Source of the DNA: Variovorax sp. PBL-H6
GTDB lineage: Bacteria; Pseudomonadota; Gammaproteobacteria; Burkholderiales; Burkholderiaceae_C
NCBI RefSeq assembly: GCF_901827155.1
Contig: NZ_LR594659.1
Location: forward strand, 4,340,001 to 4,404,000
Direction: 5' to 3'
Length of the DNA stretch: 64,000 bases
The notes under the pieces were generated by a model. The model had not been told where the DNA came from and ran no database searches. It saw nothing but the letters and a program-made list of their open reading frames with translations. A program made the position numbers and the translations under genes. Below are positions 1 to 9,440 of this stretch, piece by piece (positions within the stretch are counted from its first letter, which is position 1; the number at the start of each line of letters is the position of its first letter).

Positions 1-338
1 CCATAGCTCGGCTTGGTCGGCCGGCGCACGCGCGGCGGCAGTGCCACGCTGTCGACCCATTCCTGCAGCCGCGCCAGCGCATCGGCGCGGTTCATGTCCT
101 GGCTGCGGTGGCGCTGCGCCTTCAGGACCAGCACGCCTTCCTGGGTGATGCGGCTGTCGCGCAGGGCGAGCAGGCGCTCCTTGACAGCGTCCGGCAGTGA
201 ACTGGCGCGGATGTCGTAGCGCAGGTGCACGGCGCTCGACACCTTGTTGACGTTCTGGCCGCCTGCGCCCTGCGCGCGCATGGCGCTGAACTCGACCTCC
301 GAGGGGTCGATGGGGACGAGCGGGCGCGGCGCGGGCAT
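1..338 (-). CDS. arfB: Alternative ribosome-rescue factor ArfB (YaeJ), 3' end cut by window edge
   Basis: Peptidyl-tRNA hydrolase of the class-I release-factor family that frees ribosomes stalled on mRNAs without a stop codon. The reading frame opens at 338 and runs off the left edge, so 112 residues are visible of a family length near 140. The missing part is the basic C-terminal tail that enters the empty mRNA channel. The catalytic GGQ is at residues 26-28 in the context QGAGGQNVNKV, and there is no codon-recognition domain, which distinguishes ArfB from RF1/RF2. It begins 45 bases downstream of the phosphatase gene on the same strand. Confidence 0.9.
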   Translation of the reverse strand, partial: MPAPRPLVPIDPSEVEFSAMRAQGAGGQNVNKVSSAVHLRYDIRASSLPDAVKERLLALRDSRITQEGVLVLKAQRHRSQDMNRADALARLQEWVDSVALPPRVRRPTKPSY

Positions 339-383
339 GCGCCATTTTGCCGCCGCCGAACCGGTGCGATCGCGGGGCGAACG

Positions 384-2180
384 CTACACCGGCAGCACGT
401 CCAGGTTGTTCGCGCCCGGCAGCGCATGGAGGCTCATCGCGAGCCGCGCCGTGTACGAGCGGCTCAGCACGGTGCTGACCTCCGTCCAGTCAGCCCGGGC
501 CTCGGACGGCGTCAAAGTGAGAACGACATAGCCGCGCTTGCTCGTCTCTGCATAGCGAAGGTCCTTCACCATCTTGGGGAAGGCGTCCGTCAAGACGGGC
601 CCGGAGATCAGCGGCAGCAGGATCTCGAGTCCAGGCGAGCTGACCGAGGGCGTTGCAAACTCGACGCCGACGCGTTGCCCGGACGCATCGGTCAGGTTGC
701 TGGCCCACGCGTTGTGGGTGTCGCCGGCGAGCGAGACCAGGTTCTTGCCCATCGAACGGGCCGCCGCGAGCACCGTTTCCCTAGCGGCCGGGTAGCCGTC
801 CCACGCATCGAGGTTGTAGGGAACGCGGCGCTGGGCCAGCAATGCACGCTGGCTGTCGCTGCGCAAGGCTTCCGGCGTGGACTGTGCCAGCACATAGTCG
901 CTCACCGTCTCCAGCGTGAAGGCGCTTGCAACGCTGAGCGGGATCTCCATGCGCGCCATCAACACCTGCTGCCCCAGCACCTGCCAGGTGGCGCTGGAAG
1001 CGGCCATGCGCGCTGACAGCCAATCCGATTGCTCGGCGCCGAGCAACTGGCGAGAGGGGCTGTCGGCCGCGCCCTCCAGGTAGGCGTCGAGATTGACCTG
1101 GATATCCCGCCCGATGATCCGCGTGTCCAGCATGTGCAGCGACGCGAGCGTGCCGAAGTCGAAGGTCCGGTAGATCTTCAGCGGATTGGCAGGGTCAGGC
1201 ATCCTGATCGGAAGCCATTCGCGATAGGCCTGTACTGCGGCCAGGCGCCGGGCGGTGAATGCGCCTTCGCTATCGGGGTCGTGGTTGGCCGCGCCGCCAG
1301 CCCACGCGTTGTTGGCAAGATCATGGTCGTCCCACACCGCGATCATCGGCATCCGCGCATGCAGCGCGCGGAGATCCGGATCGGACTTGTACTGCGCGTG
1401 ACGACGGCGATAGTCCTCGAGCGTCAGGATCTCATGCGACGGTTGCGATTCGCGATCGAGCGCGATCGCCAGTTGCGACGCGAAGCCCACCACCCCGTAC
1501 TCGTAGATGTAGTCGCCCAGGTGCAGGACCAGGTCGACGTCACTGCGCTTGGCGAGTTCGGCGCAAACATTGAAGTAGCCCGCCGGGAAGTTCGTGCAGG
1601 ACAGCACGCCGAGCCGGATCTGCGAGACGTTGCCGGTCGGCAGGGTCTTCGTGCGTCCGACCGGTGAACGCTCCGACCCGACATAGAAGCGGTAGTAGTA
1701 CTCGCTCGCGGGCAGCAGCCCGGTGGCGTCTACCTTCACGGTGTAGTCCTGCTCGGGCCCCGTGCTGGTCGTGCCGCGGGCCACGATGACGCCGAAGTTT
1801 GCATCGCTCGCGACTTCCCAGCTCAGGTTGAGGGCGCCGGGACTCGCCGAAGTGACGCGGGTCCACAGGATGACGCGATCCGTCAGCGGATCGCCGCTGG
1901 CGACGCCGTGCGAGAACAGCGGTGCGGCACCCTCTGGCGTGCCACCACCACCATTGCCACTGCCACCTCCACCTCCACCGCCAATAACGCCGCCGCCGAA
2001 CCCACCACCTCCGCCTCCACCGCCGCAGCCCGACACGCTGACGCCGCTGCCGACGAACATGGCATAGAGCACGGCTCCTCGGATGAACGATCGCCGCGAT
2101 GGCTCGGGAGCAAGACGGGAAATCGTGTCGCGATCCTCAGTGGATGCAGGTGTGTCCTTGCCGTCTCGGCCATCGCCCAT
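384..2180 (-). CDS. PhoD-like alkaline phosphatase, Tat-exported
   Basis: Metal-dependent phosphomonoesterase/phosphodiesterase of the PhoD family, expected outside the cytoplasm. The N-terminus has a twin-arginine motif (SRRSFIRG) followed by a hydrophobic stretch ending in VSGCGG, a possible lipobox. Next come a long glycine-rich linker, a PhoD N-terminal fold (SHGVASGDPL) and the metallophosphatase core with GDYIYE, WDDHD and GDTHN metal-ligand motifs. I prefer the start at 2180 (598 aa) because AAGGAG lies 7 bases upstream; an in-frame ATG at 2261 lacks this. The poly-Gly tract after the cysteine is unusually long. The substrate is not predictable from sequence. Confidence 0.88.
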   Translation of the reverse strand: MGDGRDGKDTPASTEDRDTISRLAPEPSRRSFIRGAVLYAMFVGSGVSVSGCGGGGGGGGFGGGVIGGGGGGGSGNGGGGTPEGAAPLFSHGVASGDPLTDRVILWTRVTSASPGALNLSWEVASDANFGVIVARGTTSTGPEQDYTVKVDATGLLPASEYYYRFYVGSERSPVGRTKTLPTGNVSQIRLGVLSCTNFPAGYFNVCAELAKRSDVDLVLHLGDYIYEYGVVGFASQLAIALDRESQPSHEILTLEDYRRRHAQYKSDPDLRALHARMPMIAVWDDHDLANNAWAGGAANHDPDSEGAFTARRLAAVQAYREWLPIRMPDPANPLKIYRTFDFGTLASLHMLDTRIIGRDIQVNLDAYLEGAADSPSRQLLGAEQSDWLSARMAASSATWQVLGQQVLMARMEIPLSVASAFTLETVSDYVLAQSTPEALRSDSQRALLAQRRVPYNLDAWDGYPAARETVLAAARSMGKNLVSLAGDTHNAWASNLTDASGQRVGVEFATPSVSSPGLEILLPLISGPVLTDAFPKMVKDLRYAETSKRGYVVLTLTPSEARADWTEVSTVLSRSYTARLAMSLHALPGANNLDVLPV

Positions 2181-2364
2181 GTCTCGCTCCTTGCCCGACA
2201 CGGCAGCCGCACGATGCGGCTTCGTCGCGTCGGAGAGTGGCGCGATTGAAGACCCATGCAATCGACGGTGCAGTCAGCGGAGATCACGGGCCGAGGTCGG
2301 CCAAGCGCTTACATCGCGTCACAAGGCGTTGCGCACGGATACCTCCCGGGCTGGGGACCGGCGG

Positions 2365-2700
2365 CTACTCGGCGCGCGTCGCAGGGCGCGCCTGTACGTC
2401 CGTCACATTGCCGCCGCGGTCACGCAGACGCACCGGGCTGCCCGTGGCCTCGCCACGTGCCCGGGCGCTCGCCATGTCGGCTGCCGTGGGCTCGGCTCGC
2501 GCCCCCGCTGCACGGAAACGGTCGAAGCCGTGGCGCGGATCGAAGCGCATCACCCAGGGCCGCACCGGTTGCCCGGTGAGGCGGGCCCAGCCATAGCGCA
2601 GACCCCACACGGCCGCCAACAGCATCACCGCGGCAGCAAGGCTCGCGGCGAAGACCAGGCCCAGCAGGAACAGCACAAAGCGCAGGAGAAAATTCCTCAT
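2365..2700 (-). CDS. Small membrane protein of unknown function downstream of clpB
   Basis: Encodes 111 aa. Residues 4-36 are strongly hydrophobic (FLLRFVLFLLGLVFAASLA...), suggesting one or two inner-membrane passes, followed by a soluble, charged, Arg/Ala-rich C-terminal half. It starts only 5 bases after the clpB stop, so it is almost certainly cotranscribed and probably coupled to clpB. I do not recognise the family. A longer frame continues upstream inside clpB, but that is a shadow. Codon usage resembles its neighbours. Function unknown. Confidence 0.7.
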   Translation of the reverse strand: MRNFLLRFVLFLLGLVFAASLAAAVMLLAAVWGLRYGWARLTGQPVRPWVMRFDPRHGFDRFRAAGARAEPTAADMASARARGEATGSPVRLRDRGGNVTDVQARPATRAE

Positions 2701-2705
2701 CCGGA

Positions 2706-5327
2706 TTAGGCCACGGCCTCGGTGCGAGGTTCCCCGGCTTTCCGGAAGTCGAACTGTCCCGGGTTGCGGATCGGGTCGGTGGTAACCACGATCGTGTCCT
2801 TCGGCCCGAAGGTGCCGTCGAGCAGCAGCTTCGACAGCGGGTTCTCGATACGATGCTGGATCGCCCGCTTGAGCGGCCGAGCGCCGAACACCGGGTCGAA
2901 GCCCACCTTGGCGATCTCCGCCAGCGCCGCCGGCGAGACCTCGAGCGCAAGGTCCATCTTCGCGACGCGCTCCTGCAGCACCTTGAGCTGGATGGCAGCG
3001 ATCGCCTCGATGTTCTTGGCGTCCAGCGCATGGAAGACCACGGTCTCGTCGATGCGGTTCAGGAACTCGGGGCGGAAGTAGTTCTTCAGCTCGCCCCACA
3101 CCGCATCCTTGATCTCCTCGGCCGGGCGCCCCACCATCGACTGGATGATGGGCGAGCCGATGTTGCTGGTCATCACGATCACCGTGTTCTTGAAGTTCAC
3201 GGTGCGGCCCTGGCCATCGGTCAGGCGGCCATCGTCGAGCACCTGCAGCAGCACGTTGAACACGTCCGGATGCGCCTTCTCGACCTCGTCGAGCAGCAGC
3301 ACGCTGTAGGGCTTGCGGCGCACCGCTTCGGTCAGGTGGCCGCCCTCCTCGTAGCCGACGTAGCCGGGCGGCGCACCGATCAGGCGCGCGACCGAATGCT
3401 TCTCCATGAACTCGCTCATGTCGACGCGGATCAGGTGGTCCTCGCTGTCGAACAAAAAGCCCGCGAGCGCCTTGCACAGCTCGGTCTTGCCCACGCCGGT
3501 GGGGCCGAGGAAGAGGAACGAGCCGGTGGGGCGGTTCGGGTCCGACAGGCCCGAGCGCGAGCGGCGGATCGCGTTGGCGACCGCGCTGATGGCCTCGTCC
3601 TGGCCGACCACGCGCTCGTGCAGCTTGTCTTCCATCTGCAGCAGCTTGTCGCGTTCGCCCTGCATGAGCTTGGAGACCGGGATGCCGGTGGCGCGCGCCA
3701 CCACCTCGGCGATCTCTTCGGCGCCAACCTGCGTGCGCAGCAGCGTGGGCGCGCTGGACTTGCCCTTGGTGGCCTCGGTGTCCTGCGCTTCCTTCAGGCG
3801 CTTCTCCAGGCCCGGCAGCTTGCCGTACTGCAGCTCGGCCACCTTGTTGAAGTCGCCCTTGCTGGTGAACTCGGCAATCTGGAACTTGATCTTGTCGATC
3901 TCCTCGCGCACATGCGCGCTGCCCTGGGCCTGCGCTTTCTCGGCCTGCCAGATCTCGTCGTAGTCGGCGATCTCCTTCTGCAACCTGGCGATCTCTTCCT
4001 CGATCAGGCCGAAGCGCTTCTGCGAGGCCTCGTCCTTCTCGCGGCGCACGGCCTCGCGCTCGATCTGCAGCTGGATCAGGCGGCGGTCGAGGCGGTCCAT
4101 GACCTCGGGCTTGGAGTCCATCTCGATCTTGATCCTGGCGGCAGCCTCGTCGATCAGGTCGATCGCCTTGTCAGGCAGGAAGCGGTCGGTGATGTAGCGG
4201 TCGGAGAGCTCGGCCGCAGCGACGATGGCCGGGTCGGTGATGTCGACGCCGTGATGCACTTCGTACTTCTCCTGCAGGCCGCGCAGGATGGCGATGGTGG
4301 CCTCGACGCTGGGCTCGCCGACCAGGATCTTCTGGAAGCGGCGCTCCAGGGCGGCGTCCTTCTCGATGTACTTGCGGTACTCGTCGAGGGTGGTGGCGCC
4401 CACGCAGTGCAGCTCGCCGCGCGCGAGCGCGGGCTTGAGCATGTTGCCGGCGTCCATGGCGCCCTCGGCCTTGCCGGCGCCGACCATGGTGTGCAGCTCG
4501 TCGATGAAGACGATGGTCTGGCCCTCGTCCTTGGCGAGTTCGTTGAGCACGCTCTTGAGGCGCTCCTCGAATTCGCCGCGGTACTTGGCACCGGCGAGCA
4601 GGGCGGCCATGTCGAGGGAGAGCACGCGCTTGCCCTTGAGGGACTCGGGGACCTCGCCGGCGACGATGCGCTGGGCGAGGCCTTCGACGATGGCGGTCTT
4701 GCCGACACCGGGTTCGCCGATGAGCACGGGGTTGTTCTTGGTGCGGCGCTGCAGCACCTGGATGGCGCGGCGGATCTCCTCGTCGCGCCCGATCACGGGG
4801 TCGAGCTTGCCCAGGCGGGCGCGCTCGGTGAGGTCGAGGGTGTATTTCTTGAGGGATTCGCGCTGGCCTTCGGCCTCGGGGCTGTTGACGCCCTGGCCGC
4901 CGCGCACCGCGTCGATGGCGGCTTCGACGGACTTGCGCGTCACGCCATGGCTGCGCGCAAGGTTGCCGATGTCGGCCTTGCTGTCGGCCAGGGCAAGCAG
5001 GAAGAGCTCGCCGGCAATGAACTGGTCGTTGCGCTTGATGGCCTCCTTCTCGGTGGCCTGCAGCAGCTTGCCCAGCTCGGGTCCGACCTGGACCTGGTCG
5101 TGGCCCTGCACCTGCGGCAGCCGCTTGATCGCCGCCTCGGCCGCATTGAGCAGGCCCGGCACGTTGGCGCCCGCACGCTCGAGCAGGGCGCGCGGCCCCT
5201 CGCCCTGGCGCAACATGGCCACCAGCAGGTGGACCGGCTCGATGTAGGCGTTGTCGTTGCCCAGCGCGAGCGACTGCGCATCGGCGAGGGCTTCCTGGAA
5301 TTTGGTGGTGAGTTTGTCTTGGCGCAT
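2706..5327 (-). CDS. clpB: ClpB protein disaggregase
   Basis: Hexameric AAA+ chaperone that, with DnaK/DnaJ/GrpE, pulls proteins out of aggregates in the cytoplasm. The 873 aa length is normal. Visible in order: Clp N-domain (about 1-145), first AAA+ module with Walker A GEPGVGKT (about 206), the ClpB-specific coiled-coil middle domain (about 400-525), and second AAA+ module with Walker A GPTGVGKT (about 612) and Walker [14 protein letters not shown]. There is no ClpP-binding IGF/L loop, as expected. A heat-shock promoter lies just upstream and a small membrane-protein gene follows immediately. Confidence 0.98.
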   Translation of the reverse strand: MRQDKLTTKFQEALADAQSLALGNDNAYIEPVHLLVAMLRQGEGPRALLERAGANVPGLLNAAEAAIKRLPQVQGHDQVQVGPELGKLLQATEKEAIKRNDQFIAGELFLLALADSKADIGNLARSHGVTRKSVEAAIDAVRGGQGVNSPEAEGQRESLKKYTLDLTERARLGKLDPVIGRDEEIRRAIQVLQRRTKNNPVLIGEPGVGKTAIVEGLAQRIVAGEVPESLKGKRVLSLDMAALLAGAKYRGEFEERLKSVLNELAKDEGQTIVFIDELHTMVGAGKAEGAMDAGNMLKPALARGELHCVGATTLDEYRKYIEKDAALERRFQKILVGEPSVEATIAILRGLQEKYEVHHGVDITDPAIVAAAELSDRYITDRFLPDKAIDLIDEAAARIKIEMDSKPEVMDRLDRRLIQLQIEREAVRREKDEASQKRFGLIEEEIARLQKEIADYDEIWQAEKAQAQGSAHVREEIDKIKFQIAEFTSKGDFNKVAELQYGKLPGLEKRLKEAQDTEATKGKSSAPTLLRTQVGAEEIAEVVARATGIPVSKLMQGERDKLLQMEDKLHERVVGQDEAISAVANAIRRSRSGLSDPNRPTGSFLFLGPTGVGKTELCKALAGFLFDSEDHLIRVDMSEFMEKHSVARLIGAPPGYVGYEEGGHLTEAVRRKPYSVLLLDEVEKAHPDVFNVLLQVLDDGRLTDGQGRTVNFKNTVIVMTSNIGSPIIQSMVGRPAEEIKDAVWGELKNYFRPEFLNRIDETVVFHALDAKNIEAIAAIQLKVLQERVAKMDLALEVSPAALAEIAKVGFDPVFGARPLKRAIQHRIENPLSKLLLDGTFGPKDTIVVTTDPIRNPGQFDFRKAGEPRTEAVA

Positions 5328-5348
5328 GAATGACTCCGGTTTCCCGGG

Positions 5349-5377
5349 AGGTGGGGGGCCAGAGCAGGCATTTCAAG
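5349..5377 (-). promoter_or_regulatory. Sigma-32 (RpoH) type promoter of clpB
   Basis: Read on the minus strand, CTTGAAA (5377-5371) is followed by a 14-base spacer and CCCCACCT (5356-5349). The RpoH consensus is CTTGAAA, 11-16 bases, CCCCATnT, so one assigned -10 position is off. Transcription would begin near 5342, giving a very short leader of about 15 bases that still holds CCGGAG before the clpB ATG. clpB is a classical heat-shock gene, which supports the assignment. Confidence 0.75.
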
Positions 5378-5422
5378 CGTGGAGCGAGGCAATTCCGGGC
5401 TTCGTCGGCCCAGTTTCGCGCC

Positions 5423-6325
5423 CTACAGGGAGGAAGACAGTGACGAAAAGAATTCCACGATTTCCCGGCCCAGCCGCTCCTCGCCGCTGTTGAAATGGGC
5501 CACGATGGACATATGGTTGTGGCCCCGCATCTGCAGGAAGCGCGGCGCCCGGCCGCTCGCCGCTGCCAGCCGGTGCGCAAACTCGAGTCCGTACACATCG
5601 AGCAGCGGATTCTCGAATTCCGCGATCGCGATGAGGGTCGGGATCTCGCTGCGGCCTGCCAGCCGCATCGGAGCACGCGCCTCGTGCAACGAGATGTCCT
5701 CGCCGAAATAGGCCCTGACGGCGGCGGCATTGGGGTTGCGCGGTGACTGGTCGGCTTGCAGGCGGGCGGAGATAAGGACGATGGCCTGTGCATGGCAGGC
5801 ACCGCTGCGCAGCGACGGGTCCAGGGCATGGCTGGCCACATGCGTGCCGCCGGCCGAATGGCCGATCAAGAGGATTCGCTGCGGATCGCCGCCATGGCGG
5901 GCCACGTTCTCGTGCAGCCAGGCCATGGCCTCGCCAACATCCCGCGCGCCGGCCGGGTACGGCGCCTCGGGCGCCAGCCGGTACTCGATGTTGGCGCCGA
6001 CGAAGCCCTGGCGCGCGAACCAGTGCAACACGTTGTCGTAGAGCTCGGTGCTGACGCATTTGTCGCCACGCACGAAGGCGCCGCCATGGACGAAGGCGAC
6101 GACCGGCGAGCGCATCGCGCCAGCCGGGCTGAAAAGATCGAGCACCTGGCGCGGATGGCTGCCGTAGACGATGTTGCGGGCCACCCTCAGCGGCGCCCTG
6201 GGCGCGGCGGCCAGCAGGGGCGCATAGGCCTCCTTGACCTGCTGGCTGTGGCCAGGCAGGTCCGTCCCCCAGCGCGGGCCGATGTCGGCCATCAGGGCGC
6301 GCAGCGCCTCGGGGCCTTCCATCAT
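5423..6325 (-). CDS. Alpha/beta hydrolase (carboxylesterase/BD-FAE-like)
   Basis: Serine hydrolase of the alpha/beta fold, 300 aa from the start at 6325; an in-frame ATG at 6379 would give 318. Seen are the oxyanion-hole motif FVHGGAF, the nucleophile elbow GHSAGG, and a late His in RGHNHMS, together with an Asp/Glu-containing segment (IAEFENPLLDVYG). This layout matches hormone-sensitive-lipase and BD-FAE type esterases. No signal peptide is apparent, so probably cytoplasmic. It is the last gene of a minus-strand run after a Bug receptor and a diiron protein, suggesting it cleaves an ester or amide in the same pathway. Substrate unknown. Confidence 0.8.
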   Translation of the reverse strand: MMEGPEALRALMADIGPRWGTDLPGHSQQVKEAYAPLLAAAPRAPLRVARNIVYGSHPRQVLDLFSPAGAMRSPVVAFVHGGAFVRGDKCVSTELYDNVLHWFARQGFVGANIEYRLAPEAPYPAGARDVGEAMAWLHENVARHGGDPQRILLIGHSAGGTHVASHALDPSLRSGACHAQAIVLISARLQADQSPRNPNAAAVRAYFGEDISLHEARAPMRLAGRSEIPTLIAIAEFENPLLDVYGLEFAHRLAAASGRAPRFLQMRGHNHMSIVAHFNSGEERLGREIVEFFSSLSSSL

Positions 6326-6403
6326 CGATCCGGGGCCGCGCTCACCAGGCGGCCTGCGCGCAACGTGGTGCGGCGCCATTCGACTCGGGACCGGCCCGGG
6401 CTC

Positions 6404-7384
6404 TCATTGCACCAGCCCCGCCTTCTTCACCACGGCGGACCACTTGGCAGCCTCGTCGCGCGTGAACTTCGCAAAGGCTTCCGCGCTGCCCTGCTCGGGC
6501 TCGGCGCCCAGCTCCTGCAGGCGCTTCTGCATCTCCGGTGCCTTGAGAACGGCGTTGATGTCGCTGTTGAGCCGCTCCAGCACCGGCGCAGGCAGGCCGG
6601 CCGGGGCGAACACGCCGAACCAGGCGCTCACCTCGTAGCCGGGCAGGCCGCTTTCGATCGCGGTGGGCACGTCGGGCAGCAGTGCGCTGCGCGCCCTGCC
6701 GGTCAGGGCCAGCGCCTTGAGCTTGCCGGACTGCACATAGGGCAGCGCCGTGGCCTGCAGGTCGAACATCAGCGGCAGGTGCCCCGCCACCACGTCGTTG
6801 AGCGCGGGCGCGCTGCCCTTGTAGGGCACGTGCAGCAGCCGGATGCCGGCGGCCGAGGCCAGCAGCTCGCCGGCCAGGTGGTTGGAGGTGCCGAGCCCGG
6901 CCGAGGCGTAGCTCAGCTCGCCCGGCCTTGCCTTGGCCTGCGCGATCACATCGGCCACGCTCTTGCCAGGGAAGGAGGGATGAGCCACCAGCACGAAGGG
7001 AATGGAGGCCAGCGGCGCGACAGGCGTGAAGTCCTTGACCGGGTCGTAGCCCACCTTGTTCATCGCGGGGTTGATGGCCTGCGAGCTGACTGTGCCCATC
7101 AACAGCGTATAGCCGTCGGCGGGCGCGCCCGCGACATGCTTGGCGCCTATCGCGGTGCCGGCGCCGGCCCGGTTGTCGATCACCACCGGCTGCCCGAGCC
7201 GCTCCGCCAGCTTCTGGCCCAAGGTGCGCGCAAGGATGTCGGCCGACCCGCCGGCGGGGTAAGGCACGACCATCGTGACCGGATGACCCGGATAGGCGCC
7301 CTGCGCACCCGCGGGCGGGGCGAGGACGAACGCACCGGCGAGCGCCAGCGCACAGCAGCCCAGGATCTTCAACAGTCGGGCCAT
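6404..7384 (-). CDS. Bug/TctC-family tripartite tricarboxylate transporter substrate-binding protein
   Basis: Periplasmic solute receptor of the Bug family, 326 aa. A signal peptide (LLKILGCCALALAGAF, cleavage likely after PPAGA) precedes the typical VVPYPAGGSADILAR motif at the mature N-terminus and the conserved VIDNRAGAGT segment. The start is supported by GAGGAG five bases before the ATG at 7384. No TctA/TctB membrane genes are adjacent, which is common for orphan Bug proteins of Burkholderiales. It sits 10 bases after the diiron gene, hence the same operon. The ligand is probably a small carboxylate but cannot be read from sequence. Confidence 0.9.
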   Translation of the reverse strand: MARLLKILGCCALALAGAFVLAPPAGAQGAYPGHPVTMVVPYPAGGSADILARTLGQKLAERLGQPVVIDNRAGAGTAIGAKHVAGAPADGYTLLMGTVSSQAINPAMNKVGYDPVKDFTPVAPLASIPFVLVAHPSFPGKSVADVIAQAKARPGELSYASAGLGTSNHLAGELLASAAGIRLLHVPYKGSAPALNDVVAGHLPLMFDLQATALPYVQSGKLKALALTGRARSALLPDVPTAIESGLPGYEVSAWFGVFAPAGLPAPVLERLNSDINAVLKAPEMQKRLQELGAEPEQGSAEAFAKFTRDEAAKWSAVVKKAGLVQ

Positions 7385-7394
7385 GACGTGCTCC

Positions 7395-8309
7395 TCAGTG
7401 CATTGCGACGGCGGCACGGTCGACTTCCGGCACTTCCGGAATCTCGACGCCATAAGGAGCGACATCGCCGCGGATCTGCTCCAGTGCGCGGCGGATGATC
7501 GCGATCTCCTGGTCGGGATGGGTGGCGCCCAGCCCGTGCTCGGCCGCGAGGGCCCGGTTGCGCCCGGCCCGTGCACGCTCGTCGTCCGGCAGGTTGACCA
7601 CCGCGTAGACGCCATTGAGCAGGCTGCCACGCAGCTTCTTGGCCACCTTCTCGCCCAGCAGCCGGCGGTCGTCCGCGGACAGCTCCGAGAAGAAGCGGCG
7701 CATGATGATGCGGCCGAACTGGATGTGCCGTGCCTCGTCGCGCAGGATCAGCTGGCAGGCGCTGCGGATCGACTTGAAGCGCGCATTCTCGTAACGCGCC
7801 TGCAGCAGTTCGCCCGAGAGCTGCTCGAACAGCGTGTTGACCGCCAGGCCGGCGAAGAAGGACATCGCCTTCTCGTCGCGCTCGTCGTGGAAGCGCGGGA
7901 TCACGGCCTTGAAGTAATCGGCGCGCGGCTCGTCCTGGTAGCCCGCCAGGTTCCGCGCAACGAGGAAGGACGCCTCGTGATGGCGCAGTTCCTCGGCGAT
8001 GAAGTTGACGATGTGCTGCTTGATTTCGAAGGGCTGGTGGGCGAACACTGCCTCTCGCAGGCGCTCGGTGCCATAGGAGATGGCGCCGTGCTCCATCCAG
8101 GCGCGCAGGCTCCACCACTCGGCCCCGGCCTCGCGCACCTCCATCGGGAGCTCGGCCTCGCGCAGGTCGGAGAAGTCGATGGCAGCCGGATTCCAGGCCA
8201 GCTCGCGCGACTGCTCGCACAGGCGCCAGACCTCGGGGTACTCGATCTCGGACTTGATGGGGTACGGATTGGGCACGGGCGTGAGTTCTTCGAGGAGGGA
8301 TGGCTGCAT
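7395..8309 (-). CDS. Ferritin-like diiron oxygenase family protein (AurF-like)
   Basis: A 304 aa helical protein carrying paired carboxylate/His motifs of a dinuclear iron site: EELRHHE near the middle and RDEARHIQFGR later, plus additional Glu residues between helices. This resembles the ferritin-like superfamily and diiron N-oxygenases such as AurF; I cannot distinguish an oxygenase from a related diiron protein. The start is uncertain: 8309 has a weak ribosome site, and in-frame ATGs at 8360 and 8390 would add 17 or 27 residues. It heads a minus-strand operon with a Bug receptor and an alpha/beta hydrolase and is divergent from a LysR gene. Confidence 0.7.
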   Translation of the reverse strand: MQPSLLEELTPVPNPYPIKSEIEYPEVWRLCEQSRELAWNPAAIDFSDLREAELPMEVREAGAEWWSLRAWMEHGAISYGTERLREAVFAHQPFEIKQHIVNFIAEELRHHEASFLVARNLAGYQDEPRADYFKAVIPRFHDERDEKAMSFFAGLAVNTLFEQLSGELLQARYENARFKSIRSACQLILRDEARHIQFGRIIMRRFFSELSADDRRLLGEKVAKKLRGSLLNGVYAVVNLPDDERARAGRNRALAAEHGLGATHPDQEIAIIRRALEQIRGDVAPYGVEIPEVPEVDRAAVAMH

Positions 8310-8435
8310 CGTGGGGCTTTCGTGTTGAATTGAAGGCTTGCGGGACGCATGCTCCGGCATGGCACGTGTTCCGTCCAATACCGTTTTCATGCCCTGGTGA
8401 TAGGGCCTTGCGATCACCATCCCTAGAATCGCCCG

Positions 8436-9329
8436 ATGGATCTTCGCCAGCTCCGGCAGTTCGTCGCGGTCGCGGAAGAGCGCAGCTTCCGGCGCGCGGC
8501 GGAGCGCCTGCATGTCTCGCAGCCGCCGCTTTCGGTGGCTGTTCAGCGGCTCGAGGCGGAGGTGGGTGCAGTCCTGCTGGACCGCACGCGCCACCATGTG
8601 CGGCTGACGGTCGCCGGCGAAGCCTTCCTGCGCGAGGCCCGGCGCACGCTGGCCCACGCGCAGCTCTCGGTGGAAATCGCGCAACGCGCTGCCGCGGGCA
8701 AGGTCGGCACGCTGCGCCTGTCCTTCGTGCCCAGCGCGGCACTCGGCGTGGTGCCGCAGCTGCTGCGCAGCTTTCGCGAGGACTACCCGGACGTCAAGCT
8801 CGTCCTCACCGGCGACACCACCGCACAACAGATGGCCGCCCTGCTCAGCGGCGCAACCGACGTGGGGATCGTCGTGCCACCGCTGCACGACGCAGGCGAC
8901 TTCCGGGTCCAGCCCCACTGCGAGCAGGAGTTGATGCTGGCGGTGCCCGACACGCATCCGCTGGCGCAGCAGCCACGCGTGCAGCTGCGCGACCTCGCTT
9001 CAGAGAGCTTCGTCGGCTTTCCTTTCAAGGAAGGGCCGGGCTTCGAAAGCGTGGTGATGGCGGCCTGCCAGGACTGCGGCTTCATTCCCCATTTCGTGGA
9101 GGTGGCCGCGCAGATGCAGACCATCCTCGCGCTGGTGGGCGGCGGCATCGGCATCGCGCTCGTCCCGCAGGCCATGCAAGCCGTGCAGATGGACCACGTG
9201 AACTACGTCCAGGTGCGCCGTCGCAATGGGCCGGTGAAATACCAGCTCGGGCTGGCATTCCGTCCGTCCAACAACAACCCGGCGCTGGCTGCGTTCGTCT
9301 CGATGGCGCATCGGCTGCGCCGCCGCTGA
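8436..9329 (+). CDS. LysR-family transcriptional regulator
   Basis: A 297 aa DNA-binding regulator. The N-terminal winged helix-turn-helix is clear (LRQFVAVAEERSFRRAAERL then HVSQPPLSVAVQRLE), followed by a periplasmic-binding-protein-like effector domain from about residue 90. The divergent position relative to the diiron/Bug/hydrolase operon, and a second Bug gene downstream on the same strand, suggest it controls this cluster in response to an aromatic or carboxylate ligand. Effector unknown. Confidence 0.93.
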   Translation: MDLRQLRQFVAVAEERSFRRAAERLHVSQPPLSVAVQRLEAEVGAVLLDRTRHHVRLTVAGEAFLREARRTLAHAQLSVEIAQRAAAGKVGTLRLSFVPSAALGVVPQLLRSFREDYPDVKLVLTGDTTAQQMAALLSGATDVGIVVPPLHDAGDFRVQPHCEQELMLAVPDTHPLAQQPRVQLRDLASESFVGFPFKEGPGFESVVMAACQDCGFIPHFVEVAAQMQTILALVGGGIGIALVPQAMQAVQMDHVNYVQVRRRNGPVKYQLGLAFRPSNNNPALAAFVSMAHRLRRR

Positions 9330-9440
9330 AGGCCGATTCCGCTCGCTCAGCTCGTTCAGAATAGCGCCCTGCCGGAAGACGGTCACGCCAGTTGCTCGTC
9401 TCCTCGTCTCGTTCCCTTTACACATCGACTGGAGTCGCTC

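Noticed and set aside
2853..5333. Long open frame (826 codons) on the plus strand opposite clpB
   Set aside because: Composition is His/Leu/Asp/Gly-rich mirror of clpB codons, with no recognisable domain; it is an antisense shadow in a GC-rich gene.
5756..7498. 580-codon plus-strand frame opposite the hydrolase and Bug genes
   Set aside because: Antisense to genes with signal peptides, ribosome sites and family motifs.
8310..8435. Extended start for the diiron protein reaching into the LysR promoter region
   Set aside because: In-frame ATGs at 8360 and 8390 are possible but not better supported than 8309; even further extensions would overlap the LysR gene.
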